Assembly (NCBI RefSeq): GCF_965363235.1
Contig: NC_134842.1
Coordinates: 37,848,458 to 37,912,457, forward strand
Direction of reading: 5' to 3'
DNA from: Mytilus galloprovincialis
Lineage: Eukaryota > Mollusca > Bivalvia > Mytilida > Mytilidae
Length of the DNA: 64,000 bases
Part shown: in pieces, positions 52,101 through 57,679 of the stretch
Layout of the letters: every line of letters starts with the position of its first letter
Numbering within the stretch: the stretch's first letter is position 1
Notes under the pieces: generated by a model
What the model was told of the DNA's origin: nothing
Database searches by the model: none
What the model saw: only the letters and a program-made list of their open reading frames with translations
Translations under genes and position numbers: made by a program

Positions 52101-55100
52101 CGAGTTAATTATCGTTTTCGAATCCACTACTTCTTAACAATTCTCTAGCTTAACCTATTTCTAGTAAAACGACTATCTGTTTCATGATCTGACAATGAAT
52201 CAACAAAATTTCATGAACATAATTTTGTATTTTCTCTTCTTTATTCTCTAATAGCTGGAAATGATTAGATCCACACGGTTCACATTTATATTTAACTTAA
52301 TATAAGTTTAATTTAACTTAAATTGGTTGTTATCTCCCCTTTCAATTCCAGATTTTATATTTGTAAATAATTATTTCATTAAATGTTTAATCATTACAAA
52401 TTTTGTATATTGATTAGATTTTAGTATTCATAATTTATTCAAAAAGACATATAATTAATATCGGATTTAAAAAAAAATCTTTTTTGAAAGTTAAAACAAA
52501 TTAGTTACCAACATTTAAAAACCTTTAATACTTACATATATAGTATTTAGCAACCAAACGAGCAAGTCAATATTGTTAATATATTCCATTTGTTTGGATT
52601 TACTTAATAAAGATAAAAAAAAAATTGTTTGGATTTACAACATATATTCAAAATGACTAGGATTATTTAAATTCTAAATGAAGTATAAATACCACAATAA
52701 CAACACCTCACAAGACTCCAGTTGATGACAAAATAAATACAATGATTGGTCTTGATTTAACAATAATATATACATATTGTGTAAACTGGTTCGCTTTCAA
52801 TATGTTTAGATTATTTCAACGTTATTGCATTTGGCATCCATCGTCAATCCGTAAATAAACTAGTATTATTTTTGGTACGCATTCTGAAACCCAAGCATAA
52901 TTGCGCAATTCATAGCCGTGATCGTCTAGTCGTTGGCACCGAAAGAAACAAATGTGATACTAACAGTACCATGTTCAAGTCTAGTACCGGGAATTTTTTT
53001 TTTTTTAAATTTAATGTTTTTCTCTACCAAAATATTTTTTTGAATCTTAGAGGTATTTATACTTCATTTTTCATATCAAGTTGACTATTTTGTGTCTGGT
53101 TTTACAGTCAAAGAAATAGTTTCATAGTCGTACCTTATCACAAATCATTCACATAAGAGGCAGTTAAATGTTGATGCGTATATATTTATAATCAAACAAA
53201 CAAAAATTAAGTGATGGTATGATAGCATTATTATAATAATTCCAAAAGTAAGAATTTGCTATGATGAAAAAGTAATGGCCTTGTACATTAAAAGTGCTAA
53301 GTGTAATGTGTATATGGATGTTTATTTTATCAAGGAACTGTACTAATACGTAATATTTACAATTCCTTGAATGTATAGTATTTATATATTTTATTAGATA
53401 TCAAAAAGACAGAAATACAGTTTATTGACATGTATTGACAAATATACGCTTTAAGAGTAATATTTAAATATTACTATATATAAGCACTCGTGGTCTAGTG
53501 GTATCATGCTTAGACTATGATAAGAACAAAATGCCTAGACTCAAGACTTTACTGACGAAAATACGCGGGTTCGAACCTTTCATCTGTCACTCGTTTTTGA
53601 GAGAATTCGTAAGTTAAAAAGCTTAAAGTTATGACATAAGTTATCTTAAGTTAATCTGGTGGTCAGTGGAATTTAAAAAAATAATCCACTGTTAAAACAA
53701 TAGACTGACTTCAGAGAACAGAACTAAAAAAGCACAAATGATGTGGTCCGTGAGCTGTCACAATTGACATCTTTTTTCTTTAAAAAACTATGAAAATAAC
53801 AAAGATATTATACTATTTTCATCAACACCTCTTGCAATATATGACCTTAAATAATGGAAAAAAGTAGAAGTAGACGTAAATTTGTTCGTTGGCATTAAAT
53901 GAATAAAATTGAGGCTGTCGAATATCTGACAAAAAGTAAAAAACAGGAGAAGCGAATATTCTTAAGTAAAAACAATGCAAACAATTTTAGGAGACAGACA
54001 AAGAAATCTATGTAAACGTATTATCGATGTACCTTTTGAAGATTGAAAAATGGCGAATTCCAGAAGACGCCTTTAAAATATCATTTGATCATCGATCTAT
54101 TGAATACATTTATGAACAGGTATTTAAAGTAAAGAAATATATTAACCTAGTTGCCTTATTTATATGATAGCGCAAGATAAATTGTACATCATTCAAGTAA
54201 ATTCTAAAGAGAGCCATTAGCAAACCAATGGTTGTTATTAAGGACAATTAGTTCAATAACTTATTGATCATGAGCAGTTATAAACTGGTGCCGATTCTTA
54301 TATGCTTTAGTTTTACAATAAAGAAATGAGACGTGGTATGATTGCCAATGAGACAGATATCCACATAGTTTCTAATAAAGTGGATGTTAGCAATAATAGG
54401 CAACCGTACGCTATTAAACAATGAGAAAACCCCATATCGAATAGTCGGCTATAAAATGTCCTGACATGCAAATTATGAAATAATTACTTTAATACATTTA
54501 TTTGCCTATAGATATAGGAAGATGTGGTGTGAGTGCCAATGAGACAACTCTCCATCCAAATAACAATTTATAAAAGTAAACCAGTATTGCCTTCAACACG
54601 GAGCCTTGGTTAATTCACTTGTTATTGATAACAAAAACATTTCTATGATCCGTTGACTTAATTATGTACTAATTTAACGTCTTTTTGATGCAATACAGTT
54701 ATCTTAAGAAGAATATTTATATATATATACATGTAAAAGTACATATAAGTAGCAACACATATTAACATACACATCTATTTGAATGTGGATATATTAGTAA
54801 AAATATCAATTTAAATACACAAAATAATAAAATTGCCTAGGAATGTAGTTACAACGTCGTACAGAAGACCAATCAATGACCATGGGCTGTTTTCAGCTCT
54901 TTGGTCGGGTTTCTGTCCCCTTGGACAGTTTTTACTATTTGCATTCTCAATTTATCACCCTCTAAGATATGTTTTATTTTTTTCTGAATATTCTGTTACT
55001 ATGTATCCAATTTTAAATTTAAATTAATACACTTTGACGTCTTTTACATAACAACCATCCGTATTTAATAAAGTGTGCTATTAAACGTCTACACGAAGGG

Positions 55101-56160
55101 ACATATAGTACTAGCCTTGGGAAAGAGTTAATTATATCCCCCGTATTAACCAATCAAAAGTGGCCTTCTAACATGAAGTTTAGTAAATCAAGATGATGAC
55201 CCAGATGACTGATAGAAACTTCAATAATAGTGGTCCTTTTTTTTTTATATAAGCAATGTGTAGACACATATTGTAATTTTTGAGGTGTAGCTTATATTTA
55301 TCGTTAATAAATGGGGTAATTATATATAATATATAACTGCTATAGGATTTGACTACTGCATTTGCCAGTGGATTACGGGGTGACTTGGAAGCTTTGTCAA
55401 GGTTAACTGATGTGCCAACAGATTGGAAGGAAAAAGGTAGAATATATTATATTGATAATAGTTTGAAACATTTGTAGATAATCTTAGTTACAATATATGA
55501 AAATCATAAACAAATTTATGTATTAATGCACATTAATGATAAAAGAATATAATTGGAAAGAACAAAATGTCAATTGACACTACCCCCAATTACAACATTT
55601 GCAGTTAGTTAATCCATTTTCGTTGTTTGCTTGATAAATATATGTGATACTTATATAATGATTATTTTTGAACGGTCGAGAGAAGACATACTGAAACTGG
55701 TGGCCATATAAATGTTATCGTTAATATATCCATCTATGTTTTCAAGTAAGTATGTATTCAACTTTAAACTTTATTTCAAATAAGACAATGATTTGTAATG
55801 ATCTGTTCCTTACTGTATTATTCTTTATTAGTACCTTTTTACACTATTTTGTGCAATAAAATATTTATTATTTTCCAGTAAACATAAGTAGATAATGAAG
55901 AATACCAATGTGGCTTAAAGATCATACAATGTTTTAGAAAAAGTAACCATCCTCTTATCTTTCATAGAACTTTTGTGTTTTAGCTACACTGTTGTCACAA
56001 CAAAAGATATTTCAGTTTACTATAATCTTCGAAAGCCTGATTTATTTTAATAGATATCAAGCAGGCAATCTGGAATTCTGATGTCATTGGACTCATATAT
56101 TTAGCATTACTGCGGAAAAAGTTTTATTCCGGGGCAGCTCAGCTTATAGATACAGGATTT
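19022..56160 (+). CDS. MIB/HERC2-like, ZZ zinc-finger protein gene (18 inferred exons)
   Basis: The gene model was built from open exons bounded by AG and GT sites. All 17 junctions agree in phase, and the summed length from the ATG at 19,024 is 2,334 bases, exactly 778 codons with no stop. Order of parts: acidic, serine-rich N-terminus; five tandem modules with an RVV...GTIV...VQWD...LRL pattern resembling MIB/HERC2 domains; a ZZ zinc finger; a further MIB/HERC2-like region; and about 290 residues of mostly alpha-helical sequence. Mind bomb proteins are E3 ligases with MIB/HERC2-ZZ-MIB/HERC2 at the N-terminus, followed by ankyrin repeats and RING fingers. The RING is not visible here, so ubiquitin-ligase activity is not supported. 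The 3' end may lie beyond 56,160. The introns hold many mobile elements. Confidence 0.75.
19500..20215. repeat. Two imperfect direct copies of a repeat
   Basis: The block at about 19,510-19,690 (CAATTTGTCAGCC, GAATTCAACTTTATA, CCCTTTTGTTTTCC, CCAATAATTAAGAAGTTCC) recurs in order at 19,945-20,115. The trailing block (ATGACTTTCTAAGATGACAA) at 19,875 recurs at 20,165. The duplication unit is about 430 bp with indels. It lies in intron 1. No coding function is seen. Confidence 0.7.
20328..20530. repeat. Three spaced copies of a GGAGATTGA motif
   Basis: AAAAGGAGATTGA occurs at about 20,335, 20,406 and 20,504, with intervening segments sharing TTTTTTCGC and a run of A. It looks like a worn minisatellite with a unit of roughly 70-95 bp. 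Confidence 0.5.
22233..22323 (+). CDS. Exon 2 (tentative), linker
   Basis: Acceptor ttttgatag and a strong donor GGAG|GTAAGT bound 91 open bases, phase 0 to 1, exactly what is needed between exon 1 (ends phase 0) and exon 3 (starts phase 1). The translation includes FAGERITDRYAG. The upstream pyrimidine tract is weak, so an alternative is that this is a different first exon using the ATG at 22,315 in another frame. Confidence 0.45.
23201..23371 (+). CDS. Exon 3: MIB/HERC2-like module 1
   Basis: Acceptor acatttatag, donor G|GTATTC, 171 bases, phase 1-1. The translation carries SRVVKTSW, LGTIVKVKR, VHVQWDKIEEKVNLLDLRL. This order (RVV, W, GTIV, V-V-WD, DLRL) fits the beta-barrel MIB/HERC2 domain pattern, although the domain's usual DW and DGG residues are absent. 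It is the best-conserved template for modules 2-5, which suggests tandem exon duplication. Confidence 0.75.
24085..25137 (+). pseudogene. LINE reverse transcriptase, N part
   Basis: About 350 residues. Motifs in order: IDFSKAFDSLEW (metal-binding Asp), GIRQGCPLSSIFFV, and the catalytic QLADDTTLFL at about residues 112-121 of the open frame, then LSGLKLNKSKTEGIWLG. The start is not natural because the element is truncated. The frame ends by running out of register at an A9 run (25,107-25,115) and meets a stop at 25,135-25,137. Confidence 0.85.
25118..26128 (+). pseudogene. LINE reverse transcriptase ORF, C part with zinc-ribbon
   Basis: This frame is the continuation of the preceding one after a one-base indel. 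It contains the typical C-terminal region with KMFRWKLINYILLCK followed by a zf-RVT-type cluster, CHICHQVDNYNHFFKECEF (C-x2-C-x7-H-x4-C). It ends at a TAA. The predicted Met at 25,118 is only an artefact of the frame break. Confidence 0.8.
26129..26260 (+). repeat. LINE 3' UTR with GT microsatellites
   Basis: Two short (GT)n tracts at about 26,198-26,211 and 26,245-26,256 lie in the 3' untranslated part of the LINE. Confidence 0.6.
26895..26918 (+). repeat. Poly(A) run
   Basis: A run of about 22 A residues follows AATAAACTGAATAATTATT, with a polyadenylation-signal-like AATAAA about 18 bases upstream. This could be the tail of a small retroposed copy occupying part of 26,750-26,918, but its body was not recognised. 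Confidence 0.4.
27174..27287 (+). CDS. Exon 4: degenerate MIB/HERC2-like module 2
   Basis: Acceptor attttatag, donor A|GTATGC, 114 bases, phase 1-1, fully open. The ends resemble the other modules (start GVVLMSR, end NVNLRLLDNAPI, compare LRLYDNAPS in module 5), but the central GTIV and VQWD strands are missing. The exon is 57-72 bases shorter than the other modules. It may be an internally deleted module that stays in frame, or an exon no longer spliced in. Confidence 0.5.
27882..28049 (-). repeat. 3' LTR of BEL/Pao element
   Basis: 168 bp, starting TGTTTTGGACG and ending TTCACAACA in plus-strand reading (TGTTG...CCAAAACA on the element strand). It is flanked on the left by the target duplication CTCTT and on the inner side by a run rich in G (plus strand) where the polypurine-type priming site is expected. 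Confidence 0.95.
28132..29934 (-). pseudogene. BEL/Pao pol, RNase H remainder and integrase
   Basis: This frame is open from 29,934 to the stop at 28,132. It begins in RNase H at WSDSQIVLHWI. It continues with an integrase zinc-binding region (HLQMLHSGAGQT ... CVKCRKVTGK), a DDE core with Asp in GVDFAGPLF and YSDNAPTF and Glu in WWERLVG, and a C-terminal domain of the DUF5641 type near TGLREFHRVPGDQ. Integrase joins element cDNA to host DNA in the nucleus. All three DDE residues are present. It is out of frame with the preceding gag-pol frame. Confidence 0.9.
29918..33322 (-). pseudogene. BEL/Pao gag-protease-RT polyprotein, truncated in RNase H
   Basis: I place the start at the ATG at 33,322 (MSTAKMKTRR), just downstream of the primer site, rather than the longer frame running into the LTR. 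In order: coiled-coil-rich gag N-terminus with many Glu; a DUF1759-type region (LPKLNLPTFGGNMLEWQPFW); two CCHC zinc knuckles (CFNCLGNHRVADC and CKNCNKRHHTSIC); an aspartic protease with FDEGAQRSFI (DEG in place of the usual DSG or DTG); and RT with LTTDIEKAFLQIGL and catalytic YVDN. The frame meets TGA at 29,918-29,920 directly after GARME, within RNase H. Confidence 0.9.
33340..33356 (-). promoter_or_regulatory. Primer-binding site of BEL/Pao element
   Basis: Directly inside the 5' LTR the element strand reads TTGGTGCCGTGACAAAA, a pattern complementary to a tRNA 3' end as in other BEL elements. It is where minus-strand cDNA synthesis would start. Confidence 0.75.
33357..33524 (-). repeat. 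5' LTR of BEL/Pao element
   Basis: Same 168-bp sequence as 27,882-28,049, followed by the second CTCTT at 33,525-33,529. It would hold the element's promoter. Confidence 0.95.
33774..34801. mobile_element. TA-flanked inverted-repeat element (MITE-like), 1,028 bp
   Basis: The ends are AAGGGGCACTAGCT (33,774-33,787) and its exact inverse AGCTAGTGCCCCTT (34,788-34,801), each flanked by TA, which suggests a TA target duplication as in Tc1/mariner-type insertion. Nested inside are 95-bp inverted arms (33,926-34,020 and 34,216-34,310) around a 195-bp spacer. The 82-residue frame inside is an arm artefact. No transposase is encoded, so it would be non-autonomous. Confidence 0.8.
33926..34310. repeat. 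95-bp near-perfect inverted arms
   Basis: The left arm 33,926-34,020 and right arm 34,216-34,310 match as reverse complements with only a few differences (around gaatcccgct versus gaaaccggct). Shared text includes AAAAACCGATCTCTCATCGC and GATATGTCGCGTGGGAGATC. Transcripts would form a long hairpin. Confidence 0.9.
35407..35590 (+). CDS. Exon 5: MIB/HERC2-like module 3
   Basis: Acceptor aattcatag, donor CAACAG|GTATTA, 184 bases, phase 1 to 2. It carries GSRVVKKSWIPKEEMPLGTI, REVYVQWDQIEEKVNLHDIRL. It is close to module 1. The extra bases near the 3' end (between LES and CAN) shift the end phase from 1 to 2, which exon 6 accepts through its upstream acceptor. Confidence 0.75.
36178..36585 (+). 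mobile_element. Retrozyme-like repeat, copy B (one monomer plus partial second)
   Basis: It starts inside a hammerhead (ACGAAACGCGCGTC, predicted cleavage base C36190) and contains the complete body. It ends with a full hammerhead (cleavage base C36543) followed by the shared trailer AATTATAATCCTGGTACC and TTTGATAAC. The two cleavage positions are exactly 353 bp apart. It is non-coding and lies in sense in intron 5 of the MIB-like gene. Confidence 0.85.
36506..36549 (+). ncRNA. Hammerhead ribozyme, intact core
   Basis: GCGTCA (stem I) - CTGATGA (36,512-36,518) - GTCT TATGT AGAC (4-bp stem II with 5-nt loop) - GAAA (36,532-36,535) - ACGCGCGT (stem III, self-complementary) - C36543 (cleavage) - TGGCGT (stem I return, pairing with GCGTCA through two wobbles). 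Every invariant hammerhead base is present. The very short stem III suits a type I motif acting as a dimer. Confidence 0.85.
36980..37167 (+). CDS. Exon 6: MIB/HERC2-like module 4, dual acceptor
   Basis: Donor ACAG|GTATAT. The acceptor region reads gatAGAG, giving two possible starts, 36,980 (phase 2, fits exon 5) and 36,982 (phase 1, fits the phase of exons 3 or 4). The translation has EEGSRIVKIAW, VGTIVKVNIT, ARVRWDKQHVEKVQLYKLRL. Ends phase 1. Confidence 0.75.
37490..37640 (+). repeat. Dispersed repeat R4
   Basis: Contains TTTCTACTGTTCTGTTGTTT and GTTTCCCTCGGTTTTAGTTT, a block I recognise as common in mussel DNA. Only one copy is in this window, so this rests on recognition alone. Confidence 0.45.
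38205..38715 (+). mobile_element. Penelope-like RT C-terminus plus R1 tail
   Basis: The left part encodes GRLKTQLYDKRDDFSF, the same RT segment as at 10,400, then a stop and a shifted FGVYISQLI. The right part (38,400-38,715) is the R1 tail with CGGAGCACCTGAGATC and GCCATGGCGTTGTCAGTTTA. This copy shows that R1 is the 3' end of a Penelope-like element. It is inactive because of stops and an internal deletion. Confidence 0.65.
38745..38921 (+). CDS. Exon 7: MIB/HERC2-like module 5
   Basis: Acceptor aatttatag, donor G|GTAATG, 177 bases, phase 1-1. The translation has KGSRVVKKTQTTREEVPFGT, KVQVKWDKTEEKVNPLDLRL, ending YDNAPS. The conserved Trp after RVVK is replaced by Gln. Confidence 0.75.
39043..39142 (+). 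pseudogene. Vestigial sixth module exon with in-frame stop
   Basis: Acceptor tttgtggcag and donor GCAAG|GTGAAT are both present. Read in the phase used by the other modules, KDSRGIKIDQSKE resembles KGSRVVKKTQTTRE, but the frame meets TAA at 39,123-39,125. Inclusion would truncate the protein before the ZZ finger. It could be a dead duplicate or a regulated poison exon. Confidence 0.45.
39488..39659 (+). CDS. Exon 8: ZZ-type zinc finger
   Basis: Acceptor tgtttcag, donor GG|GTAATG, 172 bases, phase 1 to 2. The translation contains INVTCDECYAYSLRGIRWKC, then LRCDSYDLCSVCYM, then EHNVSHIF. This is the full ZZ pattern: C-x2-C, C-x2-C, C-x2-C and two His. ZZ fingers bind zinc and recognise peptides. 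In Mind bomb proteins one lies between the two MIB/HERC2 domains, which is the position here. Confidence 0.92.
40137..40243 (+). CDS. Exon 9: start of MIB/HERC2-like region after ZZ
   Basis: Acceptor gcgtttcag, donor AGAG|GTAACA, 107 bases, phase 2 to 1. The translation includes MDVKLTGYAFAWGIQENAEV and SLRKDNRKR. Phase agrees with both neighbours. It resembles no single motif strongly but leads directly into the VQW strand of exon 10. Confidence 0.7.
40480..40950 (+). repeat. Dispersed repeat R5 interrupted by a retrozyme-like piece
   Basis: Left part (TGTGACAGTTATGCCTATTT, ATACAAGTGAGAGGTTTTTA) and right part (CACCATTTTCTACATAGGAA, ATGACAGTTGTTATCC) belong to one mussel repeat. The right part recurs inverted at 44,210-44,400. 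The middle 40,625-40,780 is a 3' piece of the retrozyme-like family, so that insertion is younger than R5. Confidence 0.6.
40625..40780 (+). mobile_element. Retrozyme-like repeat, copy D, decayed
   Basis: Only the 3' half is present. The hammerhead region at about 40,705-40,748 reads GCGTTA-CTGATTA-...GTAGAC-GGAA-CGCGCGTC, so both CTGATGA and GAAA are mutated and activity is not expected. Confidence 0.65.
41065..41310 (+). repeat. Dispersed repeat R2
   Basis: It begins AAGAAGATGTGGTATGATAG and continues through the ACCTTCAACAATGAGCAAAG and AAAACTAACGGCCTTATTTA blocks. Confidence 0.8.
41911..42057 (+). CDS. Exon 10: second MIB/HERC2-like region
   Basis: Acceptor tcaattctag, donor AAAAG|GTAACC, 147 bases, phase 1-1. 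The translation begins VVLAMQDDEIQVQWSANHKT, whose VV...VQW strand pair matches the core of the upstream modules. It goes on to STVARQFYPEHLPIL. This gives the MIB-ZZ-MIB order of Mind bomb proteins. Confidence 0.8.
42987..43039 (+). CDS. Exon 11 (tentative microexon)
   Basis: Acceptor tttaaatag, donor CAAAAG|GTAATT, 53 open bases, phase 1 to 0. Exon 10 ends in phase 1 and exon 12 starts in phase 0, so an exon with exactly this phase change is required between them. The translation is TLGHLDVDFSHNNTKQK. Confidence 0.5.
43105..43290 (+). repeat. Fragments of R1 and R2
   Basis: GACTATCCCTCTGGTATCTT near 43,111 is an R1 tail piece, and AAGAAGATGTGGTATGATTA with CAATGAGACAACTCTCCACA near 43,245 is an R2 start. 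Another R1 scrap lies at about 43,608-43,690 (GATAGCGGATATGTTCTTAA). Confidence 0.6.
44060..44400 (-). repeat. Dispersed repeat R5, inverted copy
   Basis: Reverse complement of the R5 right half, with GACAGTTATTATCCATTCGT, ATGATGTGTTTGAGCC and ACGGACTTTCCAGTTGGAAT on the minus strand. The left part (44,060-44,170) resembles R1-type sequence (ATGTCATAGCTAAAAAAG). Confidence 0.55.
45050..45290 (-). mobile_element. R1 fragment
   Basis: Contains GAGCGAAAGATACCAGAGGA, TGACAACGCCATGGCTAAAA and GGTGCTCCGGAAGGGTAAGC, matching 10,565-10,800. The 120-residue minus-strand frame over it is not a gene. Confidence 0.7.
46215..46500 (+). repeat. Dispersed repeat R2
   Basis: Opens AAAAAGAAGATGGGTATTAT and includes TTCGGCCTTCAACAATTAGC and TCAGCTATAAAAGGCCCTGA. 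It ends with GCTCTTGACAGGCACATACA. Confidence 0.8.
46732..46822 (+). CDS. Exon 12: helical C-terminal region
   Basis: Acceptor tcaatataag, donor GAAT|GTAAGT, 91 bases, phase 0 to 1. The translation starts ELVKKGFRIFERGDTNTEET and ends FIRMAE. It is charged and helix-prone, and I do not recognise it as a family. Confidence 0.65.
47190..47302 (+). CDS. Exon 13: helical C-terminal region
   Basis: Acceptor tttcattgcag, donor AAG|GTACGA, 113 bases, phase 1 to 0. The translation has VLHEKVLPVIISLRNGG and LVSASSLLLPIIRLK. The pattern of Leu and Ile with a NGG turn looks like a pair of armadillo- or HEAT-type helices, a weak inference. Confidence 0.7.
47402..47445 (+). ncRNA. Hammerhead, left copy, GAAA lost
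   Basis: GCGTAA-CTGATGA-GTCTTATGTAGAC-AAAA-CGCGCGTC-TGGCGT. Stem II is perfect, but the conserved GAAA reads AAAA and stem I has an A/T mismatch position changed. Probably inactive. Confidence 0.65.
47755..47798 (+). ncRNA. Hammerhead, right copy, stem III altered
   Basis: GCCTCA-CTGAAGA-GTCTTATGTAGAC-GAAA-CGCGAGTC-TGGCGT. CTGAAGA still fits the CTGANGA consensus and GAAA is intact. The stem III palindrome is broken (ACGCGAGT), and GCCTCA pairs less well in stem I. Activity is uncertain. Confidence 0.65.
48100..48290 (+). mobile_element. Penelope-like RT C-terminal scrap
   Basis: The segment GCATCATTCGTAAATATAAG, TCAACATGCAGACATC corresponds on the same strand to the end of the RT seen on the minus strand at 10,140-10,190 (gcatgttgagctatatttac). 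Open only in short pieces. Confidence 0.5.
48440..48930 (+). repeat. Dispersed repeat R3, forward copy
   Basis: GAGGTCTGGAGCTGGCATGC, ACTGCTAGTAGTCCTTGTTA and TTGTCACTTTGACACATTAC are the inverse of blocks at 8,930-9,440. Diverged, with a 20-30% difference by eye in places. Confidence 0.7.
49102..49318 (+). CDS. Exon 14: helical C-terminal region
   Basis: Acceptor ttttatcgtag, donor GGAG|GTATGT, 217 bases, phase 0 to 1. The translation contains DVTVLTLENGSIEKATEHMT, NLKTPWNVRKSETLIAIKNA and FEALICHVVIG. It is the longest exon of the C-terminal part and a strong candidate because of its clean frame and good sites. No named family is recognised. Confidence 0.75.
50125..50360. repeat. Dispersed repeat R6 with GGGGCAT ends
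   Basis: It starts near AGTAGAGGGGCATTATGTTT and ends near GAGTGGGGCATCCGTGTACT, with GGTTAAAGTTTTTGGTCAAG and AACTTGAAACTTAGAACACA inside. I recognise it as widespread in molluscan genomes. It is the only copy here. Confidence 0.55.
50955..51250 (+). repeat. Dispersed repeat R2
   Basis: Opens AAAAAGGAGGTGTGGTATAA and contains CAATGAGAAAACTCTCAGCA, a diverged AGTCAGCTTTTAAAGG block and GCTCCTGATTTGGTACAGAC. Confidence 0.75.
51422..51450 (+). CDS. Exon 15: microexon
   Basis: Acceptor ttctattgcag and a consensus donor AAC|GTAAGT enclose 29 bases, phase 1 to 0 (SIENKQKVN). Exon 14 ends phase 1 and exon 16 starts phase 0, so it bridges them exactly. Confidence 0.65.
52041..52148. repeat. Long hairpin (about 50-bp arms)
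   Basis: The left arm (GTAGAGAATTGATAAGAAGT, AGTGGATTCGTAAACGATAA, ends GAGCGAC) pairs with the right arm (GTCGCGAG ... CGAATCCACTACTTCTTAAC, ends AATTCTCTAGC) around a loop of about 4-5 bases. There are only a handful of mismatches. It could be a foldback remnant of a DNA transposon. Confidence 0.85.
52905..52995 (+). repeat. tRNA-like SINE head, diverged
   Basis: TAGCCGTGATCGTCTAGTCG resembles a polymerase III A box context, and GTTCAAGTCT about 60 bases later resembles a B box. Too diverged to be a working tRNA gene. Confidence 0.4.
53483..53600 (+). repeat. tRNA-derived SINE head
   Basis: CGTGGTCTAGTGGTATCATG (A box) and GCGGGTTCGAACCTTTC (B box) are clear, but the spacing is stretched and no cloverleaf closes. 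It is a tRNA-derived repeat rather than a tRNA gene. Confidence 0.55.
53991..54119 (+). CDS. Exon 16: helical C-terminal region
   Basis: Acceptor caattttag, donor CAG|GTATTT, 129 bases, phase 0-0, 43 codons. The translation has ETDKEIYVNVLSMYLLKIEK and DHRSIEYIYEQ. It is helix-prone with amphipathic spacing. Confidence 0.75.
54318..54620 (+). repeat. Two consecutive R2 fragments
   Basis: First at 54,318-54,480 (GAGACGTGGTATGATTGCCA), second from 54,515 (GGAAGATGTGGTGTGAGTGC, CAATGAGACAACTCTCCATC). They are in the same orientation and both truncated, so they may be two insertions or one duplicated copy. Confidence 0.7.
55346..55436 (+). CDS. Exon 17: helical C-terminal region
   Basis: Acceptor ctgctatag, donor AAAAG|GTAGAA, 91 bases, phase 0 to 1. 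The translation has DLTTAFASGLRGDLEALSRL followed by TDVPTDWKEK. GDLEALSRL resembles the second helix of an ankyrin-type repeat, but the match is weak. Confidence 0.7.
56054..56160 (+). CDS. Exon 18: helical C-terminal region, last exon found
   Basis: Acceptor attttaatag, donor TTT|GTAAGT, 107 bases, phase 1 to 0. The translation has SDVIGLIYLALLRKKFYSGA followed by AQLIDTGF, an arrangement reminiscent of an ankyrin helix pair. The strong donor implies at least one more exon. Ankyrin repeats and RING fingers expected for a full Mind bomb protein would lie further right or outside the window. Confidence 0.72.
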
Positions 56161-56794
56161 GTAAGTCAGTTTTTAAGTTAAATTTTCAAATATATAATTT
56201 GCTAGGCAACTTCAATGAATCAAAAGGTTGCACAAAGTTTACCTTTCACCTCCTTTTTTTTTAGAGGTATTGTTATTCTGTGTAGTATGCAACCTGTTCA
56301 TATGTTAATTTATGTTATATATGCTTTTGACTTTTTTCTCATTTCAGCCTTTATCAGAAAAAATAACCACGTTTTACTAAAATTGGTGCCTTTTAAAGAG
56401 AATAATTCAAGGTTACCGTTACAGATCAACTGATTTATTCATAACATCTAGTGGTATTCTTAGATTACCATTCTTAATGTCAGCCATTTTTGTTTATGTT
56501 GTTTTATATTTGATTTAAATTGGGAGTCGTTATAACTTTACCTTTTCAATTTGCATTTGTTATTTAATCTATTCCCGTACTTTATATGAGCTGAAAGCTT
56601 TTGCTATAAATTTAACTCCAGCTAGATTCATTCGCTGGGTTCTTTGGAACGGAAATGATAAACTAATGTCAAAATGCAAAAGGAGGTATAAACGGATTAT
56701 TTATGAACCTAACCCGTGATATACAGCTAGCTTTAAACGAGTTAGATTTGTAATTTTAACAACAGTGCACACTACTGTTTTCTTTTATATGTGT

Positions 56795-57625
56795 TATATG
56801 TATGTTCCGGACCATATGAGAATTGGGCCATTCGCGTATGGTCATGACCGTATGGCTATATACTCATATGGTCCGACTATACGCGTATGGTCGGGGTAAT
56901 TAACAAGTTTGCAGTTAATACTTAACTCTTAAATAAGGTATGACCCTTCTTGTTGTCACGTCATTAAAAAATACGGTACCAAAGGTCATTTTATTATACT
57001 ATAATGATAAAAAGATTAACTAAATAAAAAGAAGCAGTTTCACACATTTGATTTTACTTACTATAATAAACACATTTTATACCTAAATGTATGGAACTTC
57101 CCGATTTGTTATTACGCTAGAATTGCAACATGTCGACTTTGAAAGATATTTTCCAAAATTTCCTAAGAACTGTTATGAAATTCCCAAGACCCCAGTATCA
57201 CTACACGAAGCTGCTAAGAAGGTTGACTTTTCACTCTAAAGCGCAAAGAGTAACTGCGAAACAATCTGATTAAAATATATATCTATGATATAGTTATACT
57301 ACTTTACACATGTACTATTGATATTTAGTAAAACGTAGTATAACGAAATCCGAGATAAATATTTTAATTAGATTAACTGCGAAGGATCGTGCACAACCAA
57401 GACGTGCAAATGGAGACAAGATATTGTACCGTTACTACCGTGTGAAATGAATTTCACCTCACGCATGAAAAAAAAGAATACAATTAGCAATGCAAACTAA
57501 CTACGGCATCATTATTTAATGTTTTTGTAGCCTTTGAATTATGAGGTTTATTGTATTATTGAAACGATTCTAATGCATATTTGAAAAAATACTTATATGG
57601 TCCAAATACTCATATGGTCTGGCTC
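56795..57625. mobile_element. Element bounded by palindromic GGACCATATG-type clusters
   Basis: At the left, 56,798-56,905 holds repeated and inverted versions of GGACCATATGAG, CGCGTATGGTC and CATATGGTCC. At the right, 57,595-57,625 has TATGGTCCAAATACTCATAT and GGTCTGG. The body is about 700 bp and has no open frame. The same design is seen at 63,310-64,000. It looks like a non-autonomous foldback-type element. Confidence 0.6.
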
Positions 57626-57679
57626 GGTAATAACCAAACTAGTATATACAGTCCGTGTAACGTAAAAGTTAACAATACG

